Numbered from the stretch's first letter, positions 36,201 to 48,970 are shown. The stretch is DNA of 64,000 bases from Heterocephalus glaber (GCF_000247695.1 NW_004624741.1:33919564-33983563), one strand, 5' to 3'. Notes: generated from the sequence alone by a model not told the origin. Made by a program: numbers and translations.

Positions 36201-38922
36201 TTAAATTCAAACAATAAAATGTTCCAGCAGTTCTTGCCAGAGGTGCATTTCCAATAACAAACATGAACACAGAGTGTTTTAAGTTAATGAGCTCTATGGG
36301 ACCTTTATCTTGAAGAAAAATGTTTGCATTTACATTTTATGCAGCATATTTTAGAACTTAGAGTATGAAGAAGATAGACTGAGAGCAGTCATTATAGATT
36401 CTTCATTCCCTTTACTGAAAACAGGTTTCTGTCAGGCAATGCAATGTAATACATCAATGACTCCAAGTGCCTATACATCTGGGATTTGGAGTGAGAGCAA
36501 AGAATCTGATAATACTTATGCCCAGCAGCTTCCTTCCCTAAGTGTGGGACCTTGTTTAATTAAGCAGGTATATACAAAGCATAACTCTCTTGGTTACATT
36601 ATAACTTGGAGAATATTGCTTCTATGGTTAAAAATCAGGTTAATATTAATGTCTCCTTTGATTCTCATAAAAACATTGCCAAAATGTATAGATATTTAAG
36701 GTCATAAGTTCAATACCTGGCAAATTAATATATAGAGAGAGATTTTTAAGAATAACACTCCTTTAAGAGAATCTAATACACCTAAGTGTAGCAAGTACAG
36801 GATGCTGAATTTAATTTGCCCAAGTTACTATTAGTCCATATGCACCTTTAAAAGTGTTACAGATCATGATCCCATGATGAATAAGCAATAGTTGAGCTTC
36901 ATCTATCTCAGTCCCAACAACACCAAAGGACAGCACAGAGCTGATCCTCAGTAAGGTCAATAGCCTTTGTCCAGTCATATTTATAGATTAGAAATTATTG
37001 GGCCCCAGAGAGAGCCACTATCTTAACTAAAGCAACAACTCTTCAGAACAGCACACTGCAGCACTCTAAAACTTTCATGCTACTTCCTGGCACAGTTTAA
37101 GTTCAAACTTAGTATTTTCAATTTTTTGTAAGACTCCTAATTCTCTGTGCTGCAGAAAGGGCTTCCTTAAGGTAAGAAAACCACATCTCCAAAATACCTC
37201 CCTTAGTTAAAGCTGACCCAGAGCCACTCAGGTCAGTAACAGCATTTGGACTCACCTTATCTGAATTTATTTTGTACTTTGAGAGAACAAGTATGATCAC
37301 CAAGCCCTGATGAGAGTCTGTGGAAGTTCTCTAAAATTTCAGACATAAAACTGTGCCCATGTAGGCTGTGCAACAAGATTGTGTCACTTGTCAGCCCAAC
37401 CTGCACCAAAATTCAACTCCTCTGTTGACAGGAGAAGATTTTCTTCACCTCCCCACTCACTAGAAAGAAGTTTTCAAGTTTAAGCTGTGAGATGCATTCC
37501 TCAATGCTTCTGTAATAGCTCTCTTCATGTTGAAGGCAGAAAACAACTTTGCCTTCTCTTGTGACATATTGCACATATTTTCTTAACTAAGGCATCTTTC
37601 ACTATTATCTGGTTTGAGGGAAAACTGAAGTTGATATTTCACACTTCACTCCCTCAGGTTCTACTGATGGAAAATGGAAGGAGAAGTTGGTTTATTTTAT
37701 ATTTTCAAACTCATATCATCAAGCCTAAGATATTGCTCTCTTTTCTCTAATTCATGCCCAATGCCCATGTCCAAAGGGACAAAATCTTGGTCATTTCACT
37801 TAACTTTGGTAATTTGGAGATAATTTGATTCTATTTAGTGGAAATCAACCAAATCAACCAAATTTATTCTAATAAATTTTTCCTCATTTATCTGTCAGCC
37901 AGCATTAGGCTAAATAGGGATGCTTTTGATTTTACAGAGTATGATTTTATAAGTAATGTTAGGTCATTTTATTGAAATCCCCTCGATTTGTAAATGAAAT
38001 TCTGGAATTGCTTATGCATGTTCTGCAGATTAGAAGATAACTAGTACAAGGACTATTTCTTCTGTACAGTTATCAAATTTTGAAGGAAAATTATTGGTTA
38101 TTGTGGCTAAAATACATTATGCAATGAAAAAAACACTTTCTTCTCTTTCTCAAGGGCTACATGACCTCTCCCAAATTAATCCAGTCAGCAATTCTGCTGC
38201 AGGGCAAACTTTACTCAAATGAGTTGATCAGTGAGAAGAATCTAGCCTGACAGATACACCTTAAGGTCCTCCTCAGGTGACAGAATTTATTGAGATATTA
38301 GTTGGTTGCTAAGTTTTTAAAAAGGGCCAAATTTGAGGGAGACTCTAGGAACTATGTAGGAAGAGGTATGCCAAATGTTTACAACATGTCTGTTGGAGAC
38401 ACTGAATTTGTAAACATTAAGAACTCTAATAATGCCATTTGATGCTGACTGGTAAAGCCATTTTGGATACATATATGTGACCTGTTGTCCTTTTTTCATT
38501 ATGAAGAAATGACAGAATATTAATTGGTGAGATTTTATTCAAGGACCATAACCTACATTTCCTAAACCCATAGCGTATGTCACCAGTGGGGCACATACTG
38601 TAATTATTGTAATTTGGAAAACCTGAATGCAGAGCAGTGCTTCTACCCCAGGATCCCACATCCCAAAGCCTGTGTTCTTCCATCATCAATGTAGGAAATG
38701 AAAGCTGAATTGAATGTCTTCCACTGTATAATTAATCAAGGAGAAAGAATTACAAGTCTGGTAAAATGAAAATAAACAGAATTGAAGAAAAATAGGGTGC
38801 CTGAGGAAATGTATGGTTTTGAAAAGAAAAGTAAGTTTAAGCTGGGTGTGTTGTACAGGAGTTCCTTTACTTATAAGTAAATAATTATCAGAGACTTTAT
38901 GGTGAACTTTCAACAGAGCCCA
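33255..38922. other. Intergenic; no gene recognised
   Basis: The first part is upstream of the intact OR on its own strand and should hold its promoter and untranslated exon, neither of which I can place. A small tandem repeat of about 31 bases (gaggagcgtgtgttttgtgt repeated with one change) lies at 35656-35702. Open frames such as 35414-35839 (minus) and 36439-36699 (plus) show no family features. Confidence 0.5.
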
Positions 38923-38931
38923 ACACATTCA

Positions 38932-39184
38932 GAGTGCACCAGCTTTCCACTTGTATGAGAAATCCAAAGCTTAAAGAGCAAAATAAAAGACAGATAATAG
39001 GAAACAAGGTAATACAGATATCTTGGAAATGAGGAGGAAGACATATGATGGGGGAGTGGAGGAGGGTGAGGGGGAGAGCAGTGAAAGGGAAATAAAAAGC
39101 AATAAGGTGTGTTATGTGCCTGTAATAACATGGAAGCATTGATTTAATCATTACTGAAAACATGTAATCAAAAGTTAAAAGAAT
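38932..39184 (+). mobile_element. 5'-truncated L1 3' UTR insertion
   Basis: It has the purine-rich tract typical of the 3' UTR seen at 8700-9200 (gaggagggtgagggggagag, then gtgttatgtgcctgtaataa) and a weak A-rich end. The 9-bp direct repeat acacattca flanks it at 38923-38931 and 39185-39193. The antisense open frames across it are artefacts of the purine-rich strand. Confidence 0.7.
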
Positions 39185-39586
39185 ACACATTCAAATATAC
39201 AAATTTTCATGGAGAGATAAAACATAATAAAAACTATAACAAGGCCATTGTAGTTATACAACAATGGTGTCCTTAGGACAAGACTCAGTTCCTCTTGCTT
39301 TCTTCTGTAGCACAGAACCTAGGAAAACTCATCTGTGATGTGTTGAGTATGCTTGGGTTTGGTGTTCTTGTTGAACCAATGACATGACAACACCAGCATC
39401 TCTGCTCTGGGTTAAAAGTGCTTTGTCTCCATCTCAATGAGTTACTATACAGGGAGATGTCAGAAACTTCTACCAAGGAATTCACAGAACACTCAGCAGA
39501 GGGACCACACACTCTGTTGTTGTGCTTATTTTTAAGAAACATTATTGTTTCCAAATTTGATACTCAGTGATTTCAACCATAATTTT

Positions 39587-39685
39587 GTTGTTGTTGTTGT
39601 TGTTTTGGTACTAGAGATCGAACTCAGGACCTTGTGCTTGCGAGGCAAGCAGTGGAACCATTGAGATAAATCCAGTGGCCTGAAA
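39587..39685 (-). mobile_element. ID-family SINE with (CAA)n tail, reverse orientation
   Basis: The body on + reads ggtactagagatcgaactca, ending ataaatccagtggcc. The tail appears as a (GTT)n run at 39587-39606. The target duplication cataatttt lies at 39578-39586 and 39686-39694. Confidence 0.85.
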
Positions 39686-39771
39686 CATAATTTTTATTCT
39701 GTACCAAACACTCTGTCCATTATATAGAGATATTTTTAAATGTAAATTCATTTCTCATGTAAGATACTTTT

Positions 39772-39818
39772 TTTTTTGGTACCAGGGATCAGAACCACTG
39801 AGCTAAATCCCTGGCCTC
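39772..39818 (-). mobile_element. Internally deleted ID SINE, reverse orientation
   Basis: Only the two ends of the ID body remain (ggtaccagggatc joined to agaaccactgagctaaatcc). About 30 bases between the two promoter boxes are absent. A 16-bp target duplication with one mismatch, catgtaagatactttt, lies at 39756-39771 and 39819-39834. The flanks are intact, so the loss lies inside the element. Confidence 0.8.
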
Positions 39819-39834
39819 CATGTAAGTTACTTTT

Positions 39835-40439
39835 AATGCTACATGACATTGTTAGAGCTGCATTTGCTCATGTAAAAGCAGATCATTTAGCAGCACTGCC
39901 GTCAGGATGAGTGTGGAGAATTTCTGTGCTCTCAGAATGTACTCTCCTCTCTAAGGATAGCAGCGGTGTGAAGAGAGCAGTAAACCAGTTGTTTGGGGAG
40001 GTATTTCAGAGTAATAAGATGGACATTATTTTCTATAGACTAGTATTAGTATCAAACTTACATCAGGCATTCCAGGTGTTATTTATGCTCCAAATTTCTA
40101 CACTAGTTGAAAGATTTCACAGGATCTATGGGGAAATGTCAAGTGAGCAAAGTATGGATCCTTGGGATTCAAGGTAAAGTAGTAAAAGGCAAAAAGATAC
40201 ATGAAGTATTCAAATGTGTAACAGAAAATATTTGAAACTTGAAGTACGATAAATACCATGGTGCAAGACAGTCAAAGCTACTAATCCTTCAACTCAGAGT
40301 GGTATTCTGAAGACATGTTCCAAGCACACTCTCAAGGACAAAGAATGGTATCTGAAAAAAAGAGAGGAAAAACATCTTAGCTTTTACCACAAAGAAAGAA
40401 AATGAACACAAATACTTTATACTTCAACTTCATTATTCT
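39835..40439. other. Intergenic; nothing recognised
   Basis: No gene or clear repeat seen between the SINE pair and the L1 complex. Confidence 0.45.
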
Positions 40440-41458
40440 ACATTTGCATTATTTTATGTTCAGGAATTTTTGGTGGCCTATCCCTTGATCAGTTGTTATG
40501 AGATCCTGCTAAAAATATAGGTATGCATGTATCATTGTGAATGAAGACTGGATTTCTTTCAGAAAGATACATAGAAGGGAAATAGCTGCATTAAATGGAA
40601 TTTTTTGTGTGTGTGTGTGTGCTGGGGAATGAACTCAGGACCTTGTGTCAAATGGAATTTTTATTTTTAATTTTTTGGCAAATCTTTATACTGATTCCAA
40701 TATTAGTTGTCTTAGTTTATATACTCACCAGAAATAAAGATTTCCTTGTTCCTTATAGGCTTGCCAGATCTGTTATTACTTGATTTATTGATGATGTACG
40801 TTCTTTTTGGAGTGAGATGGAGTCTCAACCTCTTGTTTCAATTGTTACTTTTTCAAATGCCCACTGATGTTGAAGATGTTTTCATGTATTTATTAGGCAT
40901 TTATGCTTTGTCCCCTGAGACATCCATTTCAGGTGGCCATTGTTTAATTCAATGTTGGATTTTGAGGGATTTATTTATTTTTGAAGTTGCATACTTTAGA
41001 TATTATTTCTTTGCCTGAAGAGTAGCTTGTAAAATTTTTCCTATTCTCTAAGTTGTTTCTTCACTTTGTTAGTGGTCTCCTTTGCTGTATAGAAGAATCT
41101 CTTTAATATAATATGATCATACAGTTTGATTCTGGGTATTATTGCTTATGCATCTGTGGTTCCATTGAGAAAAATTTTGCCTATGCCTATGTCTTCAACA
41201 GTTTTACTTATTTTGACTTCCAGCTGATTAACCATTCCTGTTTTAATATTTATATCTTTGATTCAGTTTTATTTGATAATAGTTCACAGCCAGTAAGCCT
41301 GGATTTATTTTTGAATATGCTATTCTGTTCCACTGACCATGAGATATTTTTTAATTTTGCTTTTAATTTCTGTTTTTAGCATTACCATCACTACTCAGTT
41401 TTATTGTTGTAGTTTTGTAGTATAACCTGAAGCCTGAGGTTGTGATTCCCACAACCTT
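40440..41458 (-). mobile_element. Older L1, reverse orientation: 3' end and ORF2 C-terminus
   Basis: The + strand follows antisense L1: ggagtgagatggagtctcaa, tgatgttgaagatgttttca, tctaagttgtttcttcactt, tattctgttccactgacc and gtagtataacctgaagcctg. It stops at about 41458, and the expected next stretch of ORF2 is found at 45248. The 3.8 kb between is later or rearranged material. Confidence 0.75.
40606..40649 (-). mobile_element. Partial ID SINE with (GT)n tail, reverse orientation
   Basis: Only the B-box half of the body is present (ggggaatgaactcaggacct) next to a GT run. The perfect 13-bp target duplication aaatggaattttt lies at 40593-40605 and 40650-40662. This shows a genuine, 5'-truncated insertion into the older L1. 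Confidence 0.8.
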
Positions 41459-41470
41459 GCCTTTCTTCTG

Positions 41471-41745
41471 CTTTTTTTTCATTAAGTTTCTTGATATAAT
41501 TTAGGTATAAAATGCAGTTACATTCATCATTGGGATCTTGTACCTTTACATGAATATATTGGTTCTTATTTTTTTCCCATTCCCCTGCCCTCCCTACACC
41601 GCCTCCACCCTTCCCTATTTGCAAACACTTTGTTATCATTTTTTCCTTTTCTCTCATTTTTTTCTTTTCCCTTCTTTCCTTTCCTCTATCCCTCCCACTT
41701 CCCCTATGCCTTTAGAACATTTCTTCCTAATACACAATAGTAATT
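41471..41745 (-). mobile_element. Younger L1 3' UTR, reverse orientation
   Basis: Reverse complement of the purine-rich 3' UTR seen at 8941-9210 (cattcccctgccctccctac, ccctatttgcaaacactttg). A T8 run at its left edge is the A tail. It has one unit, not two. It directly abuts the break in the older L1 at about 41458-41470. Confidence 0.8.
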
Positions 41746-41759
41746 ATATATATTTTAAA

Positions 41760-43715
41760 TTATAATACCAAGATCTAGGAGACATTACCACAGATTTTAC
41801 AGAATTTAAAAGGATATAGAAAGCATATTACAAAATTTTTTTTGAAATTAAATTTGACAACTTCTAAGAAGTACCTTGGAAGACAAATTAATGAAACTTA
41901 CTCTGAATAACATATAGAATTTGAATAGCACCTTTTAAGGAAAGTATATTCCTAGCTTGAAAACCTACCTATATGACAACAACAAGCTCATATACATTTT
42001 AATTGATAAAAAAATCTAACATTTAAAGCTTAAAAGATAAGGAACTCTTCTCCCCTCATTTTAGGAAATAAGCATTGTGCTAATTCTAAACTTGGATAAA
42101 GATAATAGAAGAAAAAAGTATGAACATAGATAAAATTTGTTTAACAAAACCAACTATTAGAAGTCAGATCTGGCCGTATGTAGAAAATGTTTTTGTTATA
42201 GGGATGGCAGTGATGGTTGAGTATTAGAAGATCCACTCCCAAAAGTTATCATTTTAATAGAGGGAAGGAAAAAGCAATATGATTCTCTCAGTAGTTGGAG
42301 GAAAAAGTATTTTACTAAATTCTACAGCTGTCCATGGTAAAAGCTATCAGAAGAATAGAAGTAGAACAGAACCTTCTGAACAGAGAAGCTATGTACTCCA
42401 TACTTCATGCAAAAGTGCCTTATATGAATGGAGATGATACAATGCTTTCTCCCTAAGGTGGGGAACAAGGGCAGATATCCATACTCTCCATCTGTCTATT
42501 AGACTTTGAAACAAAAGGAAAAAATCAAAATAGTCTGGGAATAAAATGACACAAGAGAGGATTGGCAAAGTAGAAGTAAAATCTTTATATATAGATGAAA
42601 TGATCATCTACAGAGAAAATACAAGAAAACTCTAGGAGCCCCTAGAACTTGTATTTGAATTTAGCAGGATTAGAAAACACAAGGTATATATAAAAATTCA
42701 GGTCTATGAATACTTGCTATAAATGAAGAATTGGATATTGAAATTTAAAAGTTATATAGGAGTACAAAGGACCTAGAAAAGTTAAAAAAAAACTGTTGGA
42801 AGACATTTATTACCTAATTTTAAGACTTCCTCTAAAGCTACAGTAATCAAGGCAGTGTTTGTGTAATGAAAGATGTATCAATCATTGGAATAAAAGAGAG
42901 AATCTAGAAATAGAAACACACATATATGATCCACTGAATTTTGAAAGATTATTTAACTTTAACATTTTATAGAACATAAATTCAATTCAAGAGCAGAGGA
43001 AAAGATAGTGTTTTCAGCAAATGGCACTAGAACACCTGGTATCCATATATAAAATATTAGCCTCAGCCATTTATTTCCATATATAAAAATAATTTGAAGG
43101 GATCTATGAACCTAAATATGAAAGACTAAAACTATAAAGCATTAAGAAGATATTATAAGGGAAAATGATTATGAATTTAGGGTAGGCAAGAATTTCCTAG
43201 GATATAGAAAACATGATGTGTAAAAGAAAAAATTGATAAATCAGATTCCATCAAGATTTGGAAGTTTAAATGACATAATTAAGAAAATTAAAAGTAGTCC
43301 TTAAACAGACCATATTTATAATGCATAGAACCTATGACCAGAATATATGAAGTACTTACAGGACATTGATAAGACAACCAAATTAAAAAGTAGACAGAAG
43401 AAGATGATAAATAGCCAGTACAGCACAAGTAAAGGTGTGCAACACTAGAATCAGAAAAATATAATCAGTACAATAACAAGATTGAATTAAACACTCATTA
43501 CGGTGATGAAGTTAAAAGTTTTAAAAGAACAAATGTCAGCTTAGGTGTGAACCAGTTAGAACTTAATAATATTGCTAATGTGAATGTAAAACGGTAAAAC
43601 CATTTCGGAAAATAATACAGAAATGTATTGTATTACTGTTAAGAACCAAAAGTTCTGTTCTTAAATTTTTACTTAAGAGGAATGAAAAGCACATGTTCAC
43701 AATAGATTTGTATGT
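41760..43715 (+). mobile_element. Old L1 ORF2 C-terminal half, sense orientation
   Basis: Degraded L1 ORF2 on the + strand: taaagctacagtaatcaagg, gcaaatggcactagaacacc, gattccatcaagatttgg and, near its end, aggaatgaaaagcacatgtt. It is more diverged than the flanking reverse-strand pieces. Being in the opposite orientation, it separates the two reverse-strand young L1 pieces. Confidence 0.65.
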
Positions 43716-43779
43716 ACAAGTTGACTATCCCTTTTTCTGAAATTCCTGGGACCAGAGCGTTTCAGATTTTCATTTGCAG

Positions 43780-45247
43780 TCCACTTGATCTGCAAAGAGG
43801 ATAGCTGTTCCTGCTTTTTTTTTCCAGCTTCCTGTCAAATGGAGTATTGTTTTCCACCCTTTAACTTTCAGTCTATGAGTTTCATTTTGAATTAAATATG
43901 TTTCTTGTGTGCTGCATATTGTTAGATCTTGCTTCTTGATCCATTCTGCCAGTTTATTTCTTTTGATTGTTGAATTGAGACCATCATCATTAATGTTTAT
44001 AACTTATACATATTGACTTATCATTGTCATGACTTTTTCTGTTTATTGAAATCTCCCCCTTTGCATTTAATATCTTGTCACACATGATGGATTCATTCTG
44101 CTGGGCTTCCTGGGTTGTGATCTTCATTGTCTTTTCCTAGGATATTGTATAAAACATTTTGGAGTGCTGGTTTGGTATTCATGAAGTTCCTAAAGTGCTA
44201 ATTGACATGAAAGTATCTTGTTTCTCCATCAATTTTGAAAGATAATTTTGCAGGGTACATCAATCTGGGTTGGAGGGTGTTTTCCTTTGGGCTTGAAATA
44301 CATCACTCGAAGCTCTTCTTGCCTTGAGATTTTGCATTGAGAAGTCTGCTGTCATTCTGATTGACTTTCCTTTGTATGTGCTTTGTTTCTTTTCTCTAAC
44401 TGCTTATAGAATTTTATTCTTTTGTTGGGTTTCTGGAATCTTAACTCTTATATGCCTATGTGTAAATTTTTTTGATCATGGTTACTTAGAATCCTATATG
44501 CCTCACTTATCTGTATGTCAAGTTCTTTTCTCCTGCTGGGGAAATATTCTGCCATCAGTTCTGTGAACAGATTTTTTATGTCATCTGAACTCTCTCCTGT
44601 TTCTTTCTTGACTCCAGTCACTCTTAGGTTATTCTTCTTTGCATCATCTAGTAGTTGCTGGATTGATTTCTCATGGTCCTTTACAATTGTAAATAAATTT
44701 TTCTTTTCCTGCTCACTAATACTAATCTTATCTTCTATATTTGAAATTCTGTCCTCACGTTGGTGCATTCTCCTGCATAGTCTTTCAATGGAGTATTTAA
44801 CCTCTTGGAAATCTGTTTGCATCTGTTTTATGAATTCCATTTGTTTTCTATGTTGGGATTCCATAATGTTCCTTAGCTCCTCTATTTTTTAATCTTTGTC
44901 CTCTCTAGATTTATTAATTATGTCTTGAACTATGGGCACAATCTCTGTTGTTATCTGAGAAATTATTTCTGATTTCATTTTTTCCAGATCCTCTTTTGTT
45001 GACAGTTCAGGGAGTCCAGGTGGTTGAGTATCATAATGTTCCATCTCATTTCCCTTTGGGGTTGTTTTAAGTGATTTGGAAGTCTGGTTTTGAAACTTGT
45101 TTACGTGTCTTCTCATTTCAATTGGGGTGGGTTTGGGGGGCAGGGGTATTTGCTGCTTTTGCCCATGTGGCTCACCTCTTCTGTGCTGCTGGGGATTGTA
45201 AGCCTCCTACTGTTCACTGGGAGCAGTTTACCTCCTCTGTCCTGGCA
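43780..45247 (-). mobile_element. Younger L1, reverse orientation: 5' UTR, ORF1 and start of ORF2
   Basis: Read on the minus strand from 45247 it has a short 5' UTR with diverged monomer-like repeats (ctgctcccagtgaacagtag). ORF1 follows from 45116, then the inter-ORF region, then the ORF2 endonuclease start down to about 43780. It is a close relative of the L1 at 3434-9210: both have ccattgaaATGAGAAGACA-type starts. The 3' two-thirds is absent here; a matching 3' UTR lies at 41471-41745. Confidence 0.8.
44448..45116 (-). pseudogene. L1 ORF1, decayed
   Basis: It starts MRRHVNKFQNQTSKSLKTTP. The coiled coil follows (DLEKMKSEIISQITTEIVPI, RKQMEFIKQMQTDFQEVKY) and then the RNA-binding region (LDDAKKNNLRVTGVKKETGE). 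A stop near 44889 interrupts the coiled coil, and the frame is lost after NHDQKNLHIGI. It is more open than the copy at 3733, which suggests somewhat less decay. Confidence 0.85.
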
Positions 45248-45649
45248 GGGGAGCCTTGTCTTTGTTGGTGAAAATTGCTATTTCTCTTCTGGTTCTTCTC
45301 CAGTTCCATATGAATTTTGGGGCTGCTCTCTTTTGTTCTGTCAGGATTGTGATTGGTATTTTTATGGGGTTTGCCTTAAATCTCTGTAACAGTTTTGGGA
45401 GTGTGGTCAGTTTGACTGTGTTAGCTGTGCCTATCCAGGAGCAGAGCAAATCTCCCACTTTCTGACATCCTCTCCCATTCACTTTTGCAGTGTGCAGTAG
45501 TTTTTATTATAGAAGGTTTTTGCTTCCTTGGTTAGGTTAATTCCTAAGTATTTTATTTTCTGATGCTAATATGAAGTGTGTTGATTCCCTAATTTCATTC
45601 ATTCACCCACATAAATCTTTTATTGGTGTAGAGGAACACTATTGATTTT

Positions 45650-45957
45650 CTTCTTTCTTTTTATTATTATTTTAGTATTGATTTAGTATTTTTTATTTTA
45701 GTATCCTGGTACCTGCATTCAGTTTATACTGTTTTCAATCCTTGTGGAAATTTTGTACATGTGGAAAGTGGGTACATATGTATAACACATCTTAATTCCC
45801 CTTTTCATCCTGATCCTTCAGCTCTCTCTCTTGATCACCTTCCTTTTTCTTTTTTGTACATGTTTATAGTACCTAATGTCTACATTCCTTTTGTGGAATT
45901 AGTACATGTTCATAAAACATCTCAATTCCATATTTTTATCCATTATCCTTTCCCTTC
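45650..45957 (-). mobile_element. 308-bp retro-insertion inside the older L1
   Basis: It is bounded by an 18-bp direct repeat with two mismatches: aggaacactattgatttt at 45632-45649 and aggagcactcttgatttt at 45958-45975. The left end is T-rich (tail of a minus-strand element). The body holds two similar blocks (gtacatatgtataacacatc and gtacatgttcataaaacatc). The family is not identified; an L1 3' UTR is possible. Confidence 0.65.
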
Positions 45958-47940
45958 AGGAGCACTCTTGATTTTTGTGTGTTGAGTTTGTATCCTGCTA
46001 CACTAATGAATTTTAAATTAATTCTAGGAGTCTTTTGGTGGTGTTTTGGGTATCTTCTATGCAGAGGATCATGTCATCTGAAAGTAATGATAATTTAAAG
46101 CCTTCTTTTCCTATCTGCATCATTTTTGTTTCTTTCTTTTGTCTAGTTTCTCTTGGTAATATTTCAAGAACTATATTGAACATGGGTAGTTATAGCAGAC
46201 ATCCTTGTCTTTTCACGTTTTGGATTTTAGTGGAAAACCATTCAACTTGTTTTCATTAATTTGATGTTGGCTGTTGGTTTGTACAGAACACTCTTATCAC
46301 ATTAAGATAAAGAATTTAATTGCTGTTTTCTGCAGGTTTTTAAAATCATGAATGCATGTTGGGTTTTGTCAAAGAGTTTTTCTGCATCCATTGGGATGAT
46401 CATGTGAGCCCTGTCCGTGCTTCTGTTTATCTTCTGTACTACATTTACTGATTTGCATATGCTTTACCATCCATGCATCCCTGGAATAAATCCTACTTGG
46501 TCATGAGGTATGATCATTCTGATGATTTCCTGCTTTCTGTTTGCCAGTGTATTATTGAGGATTTTTGCATGTATGTTAAAGAGATTGACATGTACTTCTT
46601 TTTTTGTTGTGTGTGTCCTTTTCTGATTTTGGAATCAGGGTAATGCTTGCTTCCAGGTATGACTTTGGGTGTACTGTTCCCTTTTGATTTCATTAAATTA
46701 TTTGAGGAGCATTAGTATTAGATCTTATTTAAAGTTCTTGTAGAATTTAGCCGTGAGTGTATTCAGACTTGGACTTTTCTTAGTTGGTAGTTTTTGTATT
46801 ACTTCTTAAATATCATTGATATTGTATTATTCAGGATTTTAATATAATCTTGATTCAGTTTTGTTACTTCATACCTATCTAGAATCTATCCATGTCTTCT
46901 AAATTTTTGGCTTTATTACACTTTCTCAAAATAGATGCTAATCATCTGCCGTTTGGAAGAATCTAATACAATTTTGATTTTTATTTCTAATTGTATGTGT
47001 CTGGGGTTTATTCCTTACTTGGTAAGATTGGCTAAAAGTTCATCTACTTTGTTTATGCATTGAAAGAACCAACTCTTCCATTGATTGATTTGCTTTTTTA
47101 GTCTCAATTTCATTAATTTCTGCTCTAGTCTTTATCATTATCTTTCTTGTACAATCTTTATGTTTGGATTGTTCTTGTTTTTGAGGACATTGTATTGAAT
47201 CATTAGGTTATTTATCTGAGCTTCCTCTGTTTTTCTGGTGTGGGAATTCACTACTATAAACTTCCCACTTAGAACTGCTTTCATTGTATCCCATAAGTTC
47301 CAGTATTTATTTTTTTGGCATTTTTGATTGCAGGAACTGACGAATGTCTTCTTTAATTACATCCATGACTCATTGATTATTCCAGAAGATATTTTTTAAT
47401 TTCCATGTGTTTGCATATTTTCTGTGATTTCTTTTGCTAATGAGTCCTATTTTCACTACACTGTGATGTCACTATATACATGGGATAATACTGATTATTT
47501 TCCATTTACTTCTGTATGCTTTCTGGGTTACTATATGGTTTATTTTTGAGAATCTTCCATGTGCTGCTGATAAGAATGTGTATTAGTTTGCTATTGTATG
47601 GGACACTTAGTAGATATTTATTATATCCATTTGTTTGAAGATTTAGTTTAAATTCTGATAATTTTTGGTTGCTTATTCATTGGTTTGATCTGTCTACTTG
47701 TGACTATATGGCATTGAGGTCTTCCATTACAACTGAATTGGTGTTTGTCTGGTTTTTCACATCTATTAATATTGTTTTATGAAGTCGATGGTGCCAGGAT
47801 TTGGTATGTACATTTATAGTTATCTCTTCTTGTGAAATTGTTCTCATCCATTGTATCGTAGCCTTCTTTGTCTCTTCTGTTCAGCCTTGAGAGAAATGAA
47901 AGTAATGAAATGCACTTTGTTTGAAATTAAGATACCTACT

Positions 47941-48025
47941 GGGCTGGGGATTTAGTTCAGTGGCTCTGCCACCTGCCTCACAAGCACAAAGACCTAAGTT
48001 CAATCCCCTGTACAAAAACAAAAAA
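47941..48025 (+). mobile_element. ID-family SINE
   Basis: The body is gggctggggatttagttcag through aagttcaatcccctgtac, with a short A-rich tail. The perfect 10-bp target duplication gatacctact lies at 47931-47940 and 48026-48035. It is inserted in the older L1. Confidence 0.9.
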
Positions 48026-48880
48026 GATACCTACTACTACTTTTTTCCTGGTTCCCATTCCATCCAATATTTTTTTTACTTTTCTTTGATTTTTAGTCTG
48101 TGAGTTCATTAAAGAATGAAATGCGTTTATTTTATACTGTTTATTTTGAGGGTTTTTTTCTTGATCCATTCTGTCATTTTGTGTTTTTTGATTGGGAAAT
48201 TGAGACCATTCACATTGAGAGTTATTACAGAGGGGTACTGACGTATTTCTGTCATGGTGTAAATTCCTTTTTCCTGATTTTCTCATATTATTTTCCTTTA
48301 GCTTAACTGCTTATCCCAGCAGGTGTATACATTCTTTTTGACTTGTTTGCAATGTTAGCTTCATTGTCTCTTCTTGGATTGGAATGCTGATTTGGTGATC
48401 ATGAATTTCTTGAGGTGCTACTTGTTATGAAAATGCCTTATTTCTACACCAATTTGGAATGAAGCTTTTTGTGATATGCAAATTGGCACAGGAAATTGTT
48501 ATATTTAGGGCTTGAATCACTTCACTCCAAGCCCTCCTGGCCTTTAATTTTTATGTAAGAAAATCTACTGTGATTCTAATAGGTTTATCTTTTTGTGTGA
48601 TTTATTTTATCTTTCTAAGATCTTTTAAGATTTTGTCACTGTGATGAGCTTTGGTGCTTTGAGTGCAATATGGTACCTCACTTATTTGTTATGTTTACTT
48701 TTTGCTCTATATTTAGGGAGTTTTCTGCTATTATTTCTGTGAATAGGTTTTATTATGCCATTTCTGTTGCCTTCTGATTTTTTCACTTATTCCAAATAAT
48801 CTTAATTTTATTTGAATCATATAGCAGCTATTAGATCTGTTATACATGTTTTCTTGTTGCTTTAAAGATTTACTAGTAGT

Positions 48881-48970
48881 AGGGCTTGGGATTTAGCTCA
48901 GTGGTTTCACCATCTGCTGTGCAAACACAAGGACCTGAGTTCAATCCCCAGTACCAAAAAAAAAAAAAAT
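48881..48970 (+). mobile_element. ID-family SINE with poly-A tail
   Basis: The body is gcttgggatttagctcagtg through gagttcaatccccagtacc, then about 14 A. The perfect 14-bp target duplication gatttactagtagt lies at 48867-48880 and 48971-48984. The intact repeat and pure tail make it one of the youngest insertions in the window. The promoter boxes look complete. Confidence 0.92.
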
